A stretch of DNA of 64,000 bases from Sycobia sp. Sy_11. Taxonomy: Eukaryota; Arthropoda; Insecta; Hymenoptera; Epichrysomallidae. The notes below the pieces were generated by a model. It was not told where the DNA came from, did not search any database, and was given only the letters and a program-made list of their open reading frames with translations. A program made the translations under genes and the position numbers. The DNA lies in NCBI GenBank assembly GCA_018907035.1, contig JACCIC010000124.1, forward strand, positions 1,592,501-1,656,500, written 5' to 3'. The stretch's first letter is position 1. Every line of letters starts with the position of its first letter. Below, piece after piece: positions 20,713 to 32,524 of the stretch.

Positions 20713-21941
20713 TTAGGAGTGTGAATAAGTCTTTCCCGTTTTTTGTAAGAGATGGCGCCACCAATACTGTGCGAGTATTCAATGGTTACATATGTCATAA
20801 TCAAAGCTTATTCATATATCAACAATTCCATACTAACACATTAGTTACAATTTTTTCGCATCATAAATTTTTGATATCGTGAAAATGTCGAAATTTGAGC
20901 CGAGTCGACGTCATTTGCGGGAAGTTTCACTTTATTGGTTCAATTCGAAGAAATCTGCTGCCGAGACGCATCGATTGCTTCAGGAGGCTTATGGAGAAGG
21001 TTGTGTCGATGATTCAAGTGTTCGCGGATGGTTTCGACGCTTCAAAAGCGGTGATTTCGACGTGGAAGACAAGGAGCGTTCCGGGCGGCCGCAACTCTTT
21101 GAAGATCGAGAATTGTCGACTTTGCTTGATGAAGATTCTTGTCAAACGCAAGAAGAACTTGCTGAAGCATTGGGAGTTGACCGAACAACCATTTCCAAGC
21201 GTTTGAAAGCCATGGGAATGATCCAAAAGCAAGGAAATTGGGTGCCGTACGAACTGAAGCTGAGAGACGTCGAACGGCGTTTTTTCACTTGCGAACAGCT
21301 GCTTCAGCGACATAAAAGAAAGGGTTTTCTGCATCGTATCGTGACTGGCGATGAAAAGTGGATACGTTACGATAATCCGAAGCGAAGAAAATCATGGGGA
21401 CTACCCGGCCATGCATCATCATCGACGGCCAAGCCAACTATTCACGGCGCCAAGCTCATGCTCTGTATATGGTGGGACCAGCTAGGTGTGGTTTACTATG
21501 AGCTTCTGAAACCGAATGAAAGGATCACAGGCGAGGTCTATCGACGACAATTGATGCGTTTGAGCCGCGCACTGCGAGAAAAACGGCCACAATACTCCGA
21601 CAGGCACGACAAAGTTATTTTGCAACATGACAATGCTCGCCCACATGTTGCACCGCCGGTGAAAACATACTTAGAAACGCTCAAATGGGAAGTCCTACTC
21701 CACCCACCGTATAGTCCAGACGTTGCTCCGTCTGATTACCATCTCTTCAGATCGATGACGCATGGCCTGGCTGATCAGCACGTCCATTCCTACGAGGAAG
21801 CCAAAAAATGGGTGGATGACTGGATAGAGGCCAAACCGGTCGAATTTTTTCGCAACGGGATTCGTATGTTGCCAGAAAGATGGGAAAAAGTTGTAGCTAG
21901 CGATGGCCAATACTTTCAATAATTCATTTGTAACCATTTTT
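20713..21941 (+). mobile_element. mariner (mauritiana-type), 3' end missing
   Basis: The left terminus TTAGGAGTGTGAATAAGTC (from 20713, after TA) equals that of the complete copy at 42746-44031. Homology to that copy stops at about 21941, roughly 60 bp short of the expected right terminus. The right inverted repeat is missing and repeat R2 begins at once. The transposase gene is fully open. Confidence 0.85.
20879..21922 (+). CDS. mariner transposase, intact 347-aa frame
   Basis: Full-length D,D34D transposase of the mauritiana type. An N-terminal paired helix-turn-helix region (about residues 8-110, with RSGRP near 65) is followed by WVPYEL (linker motif, usually WVPHEL). The first catalytic Asp is in IVTGDEKWIRY, the second in LQHDNARPH and the third in APSDYHLFRSM, with 34 residues between the last two. 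The C-terminus is LPERWEKVVASDGQYF. Met 20879 is followed by another in-frame Met two codons later; either could start. About 13 residues differ from the copy at 42822-43865. It could in principle make protein, but the element has lost its 3' end. Confidence 0.92.
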   Translation: MKMSKFEPSRRHLREVSLYWFNSKKSAAETHRLLQEAYGEGCVDDSSVRGWFRRFKSGDFDVEDKERSGRPQLFEDRELSTLLDEDSCQTQEELAEALGVDRTTISKRLKAMGMIQKQGNWVPYELKLRDVERRFFTCEQLLQRHKRKGFLHRIVTGDEKWIRYDNPKRRKSWGLPGHASSSTAKPTIHGAKLMLCIWWDQLGVVYYELLKPNERITGEVYRRQLMRLSRALREKRPQYSDRHDKVILQHDNARPHVAPPVKTYLETLKWEVLLHPPYSPDVAPSDYHLFRSMTHGLADQHVHSYEEAKKWVDDWIEAKPVEFFRNGIRMLPERWEKVVASDGQYFQ

Positions 21942-22241
21942 AAGCCGAGAAGGGGATGCTAGTAATTTTATAAGAACACAGTATATTTTATTATAACAAA
22001 AATAAAAAAATGTTTATTCAGTACCACTTATTGACAAGGTTCTGAAACAAACAACACAATGATAATAATTACTTACATGAAAGAAATAAATTAACTTAAG
22101 CTAGATATATATAATAGATTCTAAATTAGCACTATTTTCCGCGTAATTTATTTAATCCGGCGCTATTTACCGCACAGATACCCGGTGGTGGTTTCACAGG
22201 TAGAATTTAATCTAGGTTAATACTAAGGTTAGCTTAATTCC

Positions 22242-22425
22242 GCTGGTCTTTTGAGGAGTGCCTCGCAACCAGGATCAAGAATTAAGTGGATAGTAATTTA
22301 ATTAGGATAAGAGAACGGCTGGTCTTTTGAAGAGCGCCTACAACCAGGATCACGTTTACTTCAGGATAGGTAAAATTATTAACCGTCTTTCTTTTGAGGA
22401 GCGCCTCGCAACAGAGATCAAGCTA
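22242..22425. repeat. tandem hairpin units, three copies
   Basis: Units of the form CTGGTCTTTTGAGGAGYGCC then TCGCAACCAG start near 22243, 22319 and 22384. Outer CTGGT/ACCAG and inner GAGG/CCTC arms can pair. Copy B at 28917-29165 has four units. Confidence 0.65.
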
Positions 22426-22623
22426 TTAATGTCAGAAGGATATTTTAGGCAGGAATTTCTGAGCTCTGGACAGTTTATAGCTCCGGGAGGAGTTCAAGTG
22501 ACATGACTTCGAACAAGCTGGTTCACTGGACGAACTCTCTGATTTTGCCTTTTACAGACCCTTTTATAATTAAATTGTCGGATATTATCGCCGCCGCTCG
22601 TCTAACATCGGACGAGCCGCCGA

Positions 22624-22700
22624 TTTATAATAATAATATTAACAATAATAATATCACTTATAATGATAATAATAATAATATTAATAATAATAATAATTAA
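22624..22700. repeat. AAT-rich simple repeat
   Basis: Irregular (AAT)n sequence inside the composite repeat. Confidence 0.7.
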
Positions 22701-23249
22701 TATTAATTATAATTTTCACAGTTATGAGTCATATGATTATTTGATATACATACAATATCGTACATATATGCATATAAATATATATATTTAGTGTTAATAA
22801 TATTCTGATTTAATTACAAATGGAATACAGCGGGTCACTTCATTTGGGAAACCCATTCTATATACTGGCATGCGCGCGTTAGTGTCGAGGCTTGCTCGTT
22901 CGCTTGCCACGGTATTCGCTGCTTGCGCGTGTTGTTCAACGAGAAAGCATGGTAGTGTGTGTGCGGGCATGTATTAAAGAGGATAGTTGTTGCTAGCCTA
23001 ATACACTTGGCGCGGCTCTCTCTCTCACCATGTGAGGTGTATCCCCTCTTACGCACTTTTCTGCTCTTCCTAGCGGTGAAGAGATTTTCGTATATTTCGG
23101 CCTTATTTATTTTTATTTTCGCGTATGTGATGGAAATAAATAATTTATTCGCATATAAATCATTCCGTATTCTTGCTGTAATTTTATAAAACTGGTCGTG
23201 ATAAATTTGCGCGGCCATATTTTTGGTCGTCGCAACTTCGTTAAAGAAA

Positions 23250-25500
23250 ATATTTACTTGGTACAGAACAATCGCATAAATTTCTTGAATCAAGTAATAT
23301 TTACTTTATATTAGAATTTTTCGAGTATATAATTTTAATGAATTATTTCGAAAAATCAATTTCGTAAACTAAGAAAATTTTTATAAAATTAATTTAATAA
23401 TATTGTTGTTTTGATAATATCAGAAAAATCTTCTCTTAGATCAAAGATTTGATCAATCTATAATTTAAGTATTTTGATCATTTGTAATTGTAGCTATTAG
23501 ATTTTCTGAATTCGATGCATTAATTTTTGTTTTTCTCAGGTCAAACAAATTTTATCTTAAAACAAGAAATATTTTTTTTATTTTAATATTTCAATACGTT
23601 AGATCAAGTAACTCAGTAAATAGCACATTGATTTACTTGAATCAAGAAGTTATTTTTTTCAGTGTATTATTTTCGAATATGTATTTATTTAATTTTATAT
23701 TTCACGTGCATGTAATTCTTTTTAGAAAAATTCAAGAAATGTTTATTATTTTGAATTAATTGAGTGTAATCTAATAAATATATTTTTTCTATCAAATCTT
23801 ATCTATTCAAATAAACCTAATTGTTGGTTTCAAAAATATAGTTTATTCAAAATTAAATAATATTCACTCGTTTGAAATATGTATATTTTTGTTTTAAATA
23901 AATAAAATTTAAAGAAATATTTGTTTGATTGAAATAAATACACTTTTACGAAATTAACTCATTTGCATTTAAGCTTTTTTTCAGTGTAGTACTATGTAAA
24001 TTATGTTATGAGATAAAATCGTGTTTATATAAGATTGTAGTCTTATTATTCAGTTTTTCACAGAAAATACAGCAAATTATAAGATTATGACTGTCACCTA
24101 CATGAATCTGCCTGCACAGAAATACATAACAACGAATTAAAGACAAATTTGTTTTTTAATTTTTTGAAGAAATTCATTTTACAAAATGTCAACTTCGTAT
24201 TCTATTACACTAACAAAAAATTCGAATGTTGACAATTATAATTTTCGGTAAATTTCAAATGATTTTTTCTAAATAGTTTGCACACGAGCCAAGTATTGTT
24301 TTAAATGAAGTAATCCTAATAAATAATCTATAATCGTGTATTAGTTTTATAAATATGGTAAAACCTTAAAACTATATAATTAAATTTTAGTTCATAAGTT
24401 ACAATATAAAATTACAATTTTCAATTCCAAGTTTTCTTCGAATTACAATTACTGTTAAGAAATCCACTTTGAAAAAACTGCCCTCGAAAAGTAAATTTTT
24501 TTTAAAAATGCAATCACATTATAATAATTATAAACTATTTTAAAAAATTATTAAAATAATTTTCTTCTAAACTTTTCTCAAGTTAAATAACATTAAAATT
24601 CAATATATTATTCAAATAATGTCAATGCGACCCGTTTTAGGAATAGTTTTATTTTAGTTGTATTATTTCAATTCGGTAACGTAATCGACTTATCAAATAG
24701 TTAATTAATGCATCTGTAAAAAATAATCTATTTATAAAAATATATTTTAATTGAACGCGTTCTTTGTCTGAAGCTCATAATTAAATAACTTCTATCTTTT
24801 AAATATTTAGAATTAAAAAAATGTCTAGATAATTTAATTGCAATAACTATATGTTTATGTATTTTAAATGCATAACTTGATTTTGTCTTTTCACTTCTTA
24901 CTTAAAATAGTTAATGTATTATATTTCATATGTAATGTTTCTCTATTTAACAAAAACATTTATATTACAACAAAATCGCTTGGATAAAATTAACTTAACA
25001 TTGAGATAATCATGATGACCATTGCTAGCAATTTATAGGCGTCAAAACTACTAAAAATAAACCGATTGCCTTCAAATTTTGAACACGTATTCTATACGGC
25101 CATGATTAGATGATAAGATATTTTTTATTGCAAATTTAACAAAAAAAAAACACAAAAGGATGGCAACATAGCTAGTTGCATCTGTATTGATAGACTGTTA
25201 GCCCTCGTACAACACGCGTGCAAATGGATAGGTAATAAACAGTGAGAGTAGGTGAAAGAAAGAGCCGAAACAGTATAGAGGAAACTCGTGGATGCATGGT
25301 ATGGTAACACCTACCAATTGGATTTTTCTATTCTCCCCTCCCCCTCGTGCTCTCTCTCTCTCTCTCTCTTCTCTCTTTTCATCTTTCTCTGTCTCCTTCA
25401 TGCAAGATAATTATGTGTCAAATATGATTATATAGGATTCTGATATGATACTCCAAAAAAATAAAAAGCAATCAAATAATTTTTGGAAAAGTTTACAGTC
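23250..25500. repeat. long AT-rich interspersed repeat, copy A
   Basis: Segments at 23250-23560 and 25080-25490 match, inverted, 62060-62350 and 61130-61640. Part of it (23790-23975) also matches 31635-31820. The shared order suggests one element of at least 2 kb with divergent or deleted middle parts. A CT array lies at about 25351-25372. No coding capacity was seen. Confidence 0.55.
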
Positions 25501-25533
25501 TATAATTATAGTCCGGGAGCCAGCGACCTATTA

Positions 25534-26740
25534 GGTTGTCAAATATCTCCCTTCCGCTTTTTTGCTCTTCGTTTAATGCTTTATAAAAAGTATTACAGTG
25601 GTCGGAATTACTTCAAATATGCGCCATTTTGTTCGATAATCTGTTTCCATCTAGACCACAACTTCATAATATCCCTCTCGTAGAAACACCTCTCCTTATT
25701 TGCGAAGAACTCGGACAGCCACTTTTCACAAGCCTCTTTTGAGTCTAACTTTACATCATCAAGAGCGTTCGACATGGACAGGAACCGGTGATAATCACTT
25801 GGCCTGGCGCTATGTCCGGGCTATATGGTGGATGCGATGTAACATCCCATCCGAACTCCCGTAGCTTCTGACGAGTCATCAACGAAGTATGTGGTGTGGC
25901 GTTGTCGTGGTGGAACACTACACCCTTACTGTTGGCCAATTGTAGACGCTTCTGGTCGATAGCCTACTTCAAGCGGTCCAGTTGTTTATAGTAAATGGTA
26001 GAATTAAGCGTCTGGCCATATGGGAGCAGCTCATAGTGGATGATTCCCTTTCAATCCCACCAAACACATAGCAAAACCTTCCTGGCCGTCAATCCCAGCT
26101 TGGCCTTTGTATGGGACGGTTCAAAAATGGGTCGAGTTCGATACGTTTCAGCAGCACATCGCAAGCGTTGATTCGGTCCAGAAGGTTTTTTTGAGATAAA
26201 TCATGGGGCAACCAAACATCAAGCTTTTTGTTATATCCAGCCTTCTGCAGATGGTTTAAAATGGTTTGGTGACTAACTCTCGTCTCTTGGGCGATGTTAC
26301 GAGATGCCATATGCCGGTGTAACTCGATAAATTCCATGATTTGATTGGTACTCGTCGTCACAGGTCTTCCGCCGTCTGACTTATCCATGGTGTCGTTTTT
26401 ATCGTCTCTGAATCGTCGAAACCATTCCTCTGCGGTTCGAAGTGATAGGGTGCCATCCCCCAAAATACCATTAATCTTACGGAAAGTTTCTCTAGCGGAT
26501 TTGCCTTTGATGAAGGAAAACTTTAAAAATAGCGCGAATTTCAGCATTGGTGAACAACATGTTTACACATCTATAACTTTTGAACGCAATATCCAAATTA
26601 TCATGTATAGCGTCGTTTTGTACATGATGTCAAGACCTTTTAAATGATGTATAGTATTCCCAGATACGAGCTCTGTAGCGCTTTGTATATAGCTGTGAAA
26701 TTCATAAGACAAAATGGCAGAAGGGAGATATTTGACAACC
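25534..26740 (-). mobile_element. mariner, family B copy 2, both ends present
   Basis: Ends GGTTGTCAAATATCTCCC (25534) and its inverted complement (to 26740) are each flanked by TA (25532-25533, 26741-26742). Length is 1207 bp. The transposase runs on the minus strand and is broken. A shorter related copy is at 6970-7980. Confidence 0.92.
25690..26565 (-). pseudogene. mariner transposase, family B copy 2
   Basis: The N-terminal frame 26547-26089 has a helix-turn-helix region with KSARETFRKINGILGDGTLS and TAEEWFRRFRD, then GGRPVTT and a WLPHDLSQKN linker. A deletion near 26110 removes the segment around the first catalytic Asp. The catalytic frame 25939-25751 shows FHHDNATPHTS and HPPYSPDIAP, after which a 5-bp tandem duplication shifts the SDYH (third Asp) block out of frame. 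The C-terminal part continues near 25690 in another frame. It is inactive. Confidence 0.88.
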
Positions 26741-26754
26741 TAATATTTTAGTGA

Positions 26755-27290
26755 CCAATTTATCCTCAGCCGAAAATTAGTTTAAATGTTTCCTTTGAAT
26801 ATACTGAAGAGTGGAGCAATCATCCGCTGCGGCATCTAATGTGGATGTGGCAACACCAGGCACCCAAACTTCGTAAAAATGATAAAAACGATGTTTTAAG
26901 GAATAATTTTGAGTTTCAAAAAAAATTTTTCAAACAAAAGTTGTAGATCCTATTCAAATGAATTTTTTATGTTCTATACATTTTTGCGGTAAGTTTTTTG
27001 CATTTGGCAGTTTTTCAGCTACTATAAGCATCCCAACTTACAGTCGATATGTCAGTGATCTACCCAGCTGCTCAGATGATACATGAGACAAGTACTATTT
27101 AATTTGTAATTTTGATCATAAAACTCTAGTTTTAAAGCAAAAATATATGGAATATAAAAAATTTATTGTAGGTAGGTCTCCAAATTTGGTTTAAAACAAT
27201 ATTTAATAAACTCTCTACTGTTTTTATATCGTCATTTATATGTTATTATATACAAAGTTTTTAATGCTTTTCACCATAAAATTCGGGGAA
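26755..27290. repeat. left arm of a 0.5-kb inverted repeat pair
   Basis: Starts TTTATCCTC-x-GCC and runs through 'aaaagttgtagatcctattc'; the inverted complement is at 30770-31345. Divergence is moderate. No coding frame. Confidence 0.65.
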
Positions 27291-27399
27291 CTTTATCTAT
27301 AACATTCATTTTTCTAATTTGATTATAACAAATCTATTTAGGTTAGAAAAATAATCTATACAGTCTCTTTAATTTATTAGAAATACATTTTCCTGTTAT

Positions 27400-28273
27400 A
27401 ATATGTTAAAGTGGCTTGGAAGATACAGTAGTTAAAAGTGGTTTCAAACTTATAAAAAAATTTTACACTCGCATCACACTCTGTTAAAGAATAATATATC
27501 AGATAAATATGACAAAAGTTATTGAGATAACAATAAGATTCTGAAAAATTTATTAGGTGATTCGATGACAATGCACCACGCGAGATATCCATCGTGTTCC
27601 AGGTTCCCTGAAAGCGCATGCTACAACTGCAGTTTTAACCATCAGTTCCTATTTATCCTCGCAAAATTCTTTTTCCACCTATTTCTATAAGACATGTAAG
27701 TTCATTTATAATAATTTTTAGGCTTGCAACAATCTGAAATGTATGTATGCTGAAGGAAAAAATACGTTTCCTATAACAGAAACGTTAGTAAAGTGCACTT
27801 GAAAATGCGTGCTTGAACTGCAGTTTAAAATTTGCAGCTTCAATTTTAGATTGTTGCAGTCCTAATATTATTGCAAATGAACTTATATGTATTGTAGAAC
27901 AAGATGGAAAAAAAATTTTTTCTAGGATAAATGGCAACTAATAGGTGAAATTGCAATTGAAACATATGTTTTCGAGTACACTTTACTCACGTTTCTGTTA
28001 TAGGGAACATACTTTTCATTACTTCAGCGGACATACATTTCAGATTGTTTCAAGCCTAAAAATTATTAGAAATGAACTTACATGTATTGTAGAGGAAAGT
28101 GGAAAAAGAATTTTGCCAGGATAAATAGGAACTCATGGTTAAAACTGCATTTGTAGCACGCGCTTTCGGGGAATCTGGAACACGATGGATATCTCGCGAC
28201 ATGCACTGTCATCGAATTACCTAATAAATTTTCCAGACTCTCATTGTCATTGGAATAATTTTTGTCATATTTA

Positions 28274-28320
<47 letters not shown>

Positions 28321-28445
28321 ATTATTTATATATAATTATATGATTATGATTATATAATTAATATATATTATATATTATGACTCTCTGACAGAATGTGATA
28401 TGAGCGTACATTATTTCTGTAATTTTGCAAGTACTTTTCAATGAT
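27400..28445. mobile_element. foldback element (large imperfect palindrome)
   Basis: The arm 27400-27865 pairs with the inverted complement of 27880-28445. Shared pieces include 'gatatccatcgtgttcca' at 27586 with its complement at 28175, and 'cctataacag' at 27770 with its complement at 27997. The outer part is interrupted by a (TA)n array at 28277-28312. No gene. It sits between the arms of a still larger inverted repeat. Confidence 0.65.
28277..28312. repeat. (TA)n microsatellite
   Basis: Uninterrupted TA run inside the right arm of the foldback. Confidence 0.8.
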
Positions 28446-28916
28446 TCTAACGGATGCATTATACCATTATACAAATATCTAATTATTATAAATTAAAGAG
28501 TCGTGTATATTATTGTAATAATTTAGATATTTTCTAACGTTCCTATCCCCCTCGGGATAGATTGCACGGTATTTTCCAGAGTACTTTGAGAAGGGAGGAA
28601 ATATATTCAGGTTCGGACGGCGGGTCCGGAGAATAATTTACGAGAACACAGTATATTTTTTAAAAAGAAAATAAAAAATACGTCTATTCGCAAAATCACT
28701 CATAGTCTGACACGGTTCTGTAACAAATATTAAAATTATACTAATTACTTAAATGAATAATAATACCTAAAATAAAGAACAAAATATATTAAACTAAACT
28801 AGATATATGATAATCCTAAGCTATTTACGGCACGTATACCCGGTGTTATTTTCCACGCGGGGAATTTAAACAAGGTAGGTAGAATTTAATAGGTAAAACT
28901 AAGGTTTACTTAATTC

Positions 28917-29165
28917 AGCTGGTCCTTTGAAGAGTGCCTCGCAACTAGTATCAAGAATTAGGAGGAAAAGTGTTTAGATGGGATAAGAGAACGGCTGGTC
29001 TTTTGAGGAGCGTCTCGCAACCAGGATCACGTTCCCTTCAGGAAAGGTAAATCACTAACCGTCTATCTTTTGAGGAGCGCCTCGCAACCAGGATCACGTT
29101 CCCTTCAGGAAAGGTAAAATTGTTAGCCGACTGTCTTTTGAAGAGCGCTTCGCAACAGAGATTAA
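28917..29165. repeat. tandem hairpin units, four copies
   Basis: Unit cores TTTTGAGGAG/TTTTGAAGAG begin at 28925, 29001, 29068 and 29136, giving spacings of 76, 67 and 68 bp. Units two and three are almost identical, including 'gttcccttcaggaaaggtaa', which suggests a recent duplication of one unit. Confidence 0.7.
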
Positions 29166-29851
29166 GCTAATAATTTCGGAGGAATATTCAGGCAGGAATT
29201 TCTGAGATCTAGACAGGTTCAGCTCTGGGATGAGTTCAAGTAAAAAGCATCGGGGCAATCAGTTCACCGGACGAACTGCTGATTTTGCCTTTTGTAGGCC
29301 CTTTTATAGCGAAATTGTCGGATATAATCGCCATTGCTCGTCTAACATCAGACGAGACGCTGATTTTATAATAACAATTTTAATAATAATAATTTCTAAT
29401 GATAGCCATTGTTATAATAATAATAATATTAATTATAATCATCATAATTATAATAATTAGAATAATAATCGCAGCAGTTTTACCGCTTACAAGTAGTGTA
29501 TTATATATACATAATTTATACATACACACACACACATATATATATATACATATACATATATACGTAGTTAAAATGTTATAATTCTTTTTATAAATTAAAT
29601 ACGGCGGACAGTTTCGTTCGGACACCCATTGTATATGATTGAAATGTGCGTGCCGGTGTAGAAACTCGCGGGTTCCCCTACCACGCTATTCTTTTCGATG
29701 CTTTTGCGTGTCGTGCGGTGAGAGCGAACGGTAAGATGCGCGCGGGCATGTGTTAGAGAGGGACAACTGAAGCAGGCATAATACACTTGGCGCGGCTCTC
29801 TCACCGCGCGAAGTGTATCCCCTGTCGCATACTTTCCTACTCTTTCCCGCT

Positions 29852-29951
<100 letters not shown>

Positions 29952-30275
29952 TATAGTGTGCTCTCTCTCTCTCTCTTTTTTGGTTTTGGCTGTTGTGTCG
30001 ATCACACTTTCCACTAGTCGTCGCGACCTTTGCACGTTCTCGTATATTTACCGCGTGTTAAATTTAACTTATTAAATATATTTCGTGCTCGTATTAGATA
30101 ATTATTTGCCAGATAATATTATTTTCACGCGTAATATTTTTTGTATGTGTGCTAGGAGGAGTAAACAATTATTCGCGTGTTTAATATGAAACTAATTTGC
30201 ACGGCCATGTTTTTAGCCGTCGCAATTTTTCTGGAAAAAATTCTGTAAAAGTTAAAGAAATAAACTATATGTATA

Positions 30276-30284
<9 letters not shown>

Positions 30285-30329
<45 letters not shown>
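30285..30329. repeat. (TA)n microsatellite
   Basis: About 45 bp of TA repeats just after the composite repeat. Confidence 0.85.
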
Positions 30330-30330
<1 letters not shown>

Positions 30331-30769
30331 TTACCATACTTCCATATAACAAATTTCCTTCACCGTTATTGTATTTTAGTATTTTTGATTTATTTGTAAT
30401 GAAAAATTTATAACGATTAGGAAAAAGGTTTTTAGAAATAATTTTTGGAGCTTTGGAACTGTTAGGATGATTCGGTTCTAAATAAATAGACTATCACTAT
30501 TTATTTAAGAACTAAACATTTATTTAGTATATAAGATTCATTTGTGGTAAATTCATTATCGCGGTATCGCTTCACAGTCAAACGACTTATTTCGTAAACA
30601 GCGCGGACTCGACTGCCTGTATATATTCGTACACAGGCAGTTAAGGTTACATTCTTAAGTAATATAATATAAGTTATGCCCTTGCATACTAAATACATCA
30701 TACTCTATGTACACAATGATGTATACATACTGAACAGGAACATTAATATTATACATCAAATTGGTTCAA
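30330..30769. other. spacer, no gene seen
   Basis: No coding frame or element was recognised. Confidence 0.5.
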
Positions 30770-31345
30770 TTAATACTGAAAGAGTGAAAAGCATTAAAAA
30801 CTTTGTATATAATAATAAATAAATGATAGTATATGAATCAATAGAGTTTGTTAAAAATGATTTGAAACAAAATTTGGAGATCTACCGAAAATTAATTTAT
30901 TACATTCGATATATTTTCGCTTTAAAACTATAATTTTATGAGCAAAATTTAAAGTTAGAAAGTATTTGTACCATGTATAATCTGAGCGGCGAGGTAGATC
31001 CTTGACGTATCTACTATGATTTGAGTCGATAGCAGCTAGAAATGTTCATAATTAATTGCGTTTTCACCATAATTATTAGCTTTAGAGCAAAAATGGATAA
31101 AATATAAAAAATGTGTTTGAATAGAATCTACAACTTTTGTTTAAACAATTTTTTTCGAAACTCAAAATTATTTCATAAAACCTGGTTTTTATCAATTTTT
31201 TAACATTTTTATAAAGATTGGTTGCCTGACGTTGCGATATCCAGATTAATTGATGCAGCGGACGATCACTACGCTTTAGAGAACATTGAAACGAATCATT
31301 TAAACTAATTTTCAGGCGAGGATAAATATATGACATAAAAATGTC
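30770..31345. repeat. right arm of the 0.5-kb inverted repeat pair
   Basis: Inverted complement of 26755-27290: it opens 'gtgaaaagcattaaaaactt' (complement of 27254-27273) and ends GCGAGGATAAATA (complement of 26757-26770). Confidence 0.65.
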
Positions 31346-31634
31346 CCTGGCTCCTAGACTATTAGCAGCTTTTTTGAGATGTATTGAATTCGTAAACATA
31401 GATCAATTGCTAACAATGGTCATGAATATTGTCTGAATGTTAAGTTAAGTTAAGAAGCGGTAACAATAGCTAAGCTCTGAACCATGGTTGGTGTACTCTT
31501 CAGCACTAAAAATCTTAATTTAAAAAATTACTCACACAACTAAAACATACTTTAAATTTACTTTATACACAAGTATAAAATAAGGCAAGTATGGTGTATT
31601 AGAAATTCTAATCATTTAAAAATATTTGTAACGT

Positions 31635-31820
31635 CACAATTATGTTTTTACTCTTCAAATAAACCTAAGTGTTTATTTCAAACAGATGATTTTTTCTAAA
31701 TTACAAAATTTTCGTTCGTTTTTATGTGTATGTTTTTGTTTTAAATAAATAGAATTTAAATGAATATTTGTTGGACTGAAATAAATATACTTTTACGAAA
31801 TTGACAGTTTTCCTTAAATT
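31635..31820. repeat. fragment of the AT-rich interspersed repeat
   Basis: 'ttttgttttaaataaata' and 'gaaataaatatacttttacg' match 23895-23960 in the same orientation. Confidence 0.5.
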
Positions 31821-31865
31821 TGCCGCAGGTTTGAAAACGTTGAGCTACTTGCTAGCTGTTGATAT

Positions 31866-31903
31866 GTGTGTGTGTGTGTGTGTGTGTTTGTGTGTGTATG
31901 TGT
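31866..31903. repeat. (TG)n microsatellite
   Basis: TG repeats abutting the SINE-like repeat; the related copy at 60775 abuts (TA)n at the same end. Confidence 0.85.
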
Positions 31904-32215
31904 GGCAATAAAATTTTTTTTTGGTCACTGCCAGTATAAGCTGCTGATCTTTTATTGCACCCCGCTGCCAGCCTATTATCTCATCAGGCTTTCCCCCGGC
32001 ACGTTCCGAAGACAGCCGTCACCCCCCTCGATCGCACCATCGTACGAGCTTGAAAAACAACATCTGGAATGTCGCACGAAACCGTCAGTACCTCGCTTTG
32101 GCCGCCAGAGGCCCTTGTTTTCAGTCTAAAACTTTTACTGTAGTCTCGCCCATAAGCGTCGGCGATCTCCCCTTATTATCTCTGGTAGTACAATGGTTAA
32201 TATAACGCGCAAATG
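31904..32215 (-). repeat. SINE-like repeat, copy 1
   Basis: Closely matches the inverted complement of 60775-61074 ('gatcttttattgcacc'-like, 'ctcgatcgcaccatcg', 'ttggccgccagaggccct', 'tattatctctggtagt'). A weaker copy is at 56330-56560. One end always meets a dinucleotide array, suggesting a retroposon with a microsatellite tail; by that reading this copy lies on the minus strand. It ends about 80 bp before the proposed shrb promoter. Confidence 0.6.
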
Positions 32216-32295
32216 GGCGATCGAGCTCGAGAGCTTATTTTTCTGATGCGATAATGTTATGTATATATATAATTGGTGAATCTGTAAATCGTCAT

Positions 32296-32345
32296 CATCG
32301 TTCAGTTTTAAGTTTCATCAGGTTTCAGTATTCAGTATCGATATA
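32296..32345 (+). promoter_or_regulatory. candidate shrb initiator region
   Basis: TCAGT, the arthropod initiator consensus, occurs at 32302, 32325 and 32332, about 190-225 bp before the start codon. No clear TATA box precedes it. The start of transcription is not proven. Confidence 0.3.
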
Positions 32346-32524
32346 GCTGCACTTTTTTGTCCTCGTTTATATCATTAGGTGCATATAGAAACTACTTAAA
32401 AAATTTCTTGCTATCTATTCTGTGAACATAATTAAATTAGAATATTGTGTTTATATGTGCCGTAAATTGTTATAAATAAAGTGTAACGAATAGAAAGAAT
32501 TAACGACGAAGTGTTCGAGTAAAT

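Larger units (their letters stand above)
21942..23235. repeat. composite unclassified repeat R2+R1, copy A
   Basis: The stretch from 'agaacacagtatatttt' (about 21973) onward matches 28634-30230. Layout: AT-rich lead, tandem hairpin units (22242-22425), a block ending 'catcggacgagcc', an AAT-rich region (22624-22740), then R1 (22830-23235). No credible protein. The long minus-strand frame across 22835-23293 reflects R1 composition and has no known domain. Confidence 0.6.

Noticed and set aside
22835..23293. 152-codon minus-strand frame
   Set aside because: It lies across repeat R1, is not kept in the other R1 copies and has no domain.
29001..29165. Possible CRISPR-like array
   Set aside because: Repeats of 67-76 bp are nearly contiguous hairpin units in a dispersed eukaryotic repeat, without unique spacers.
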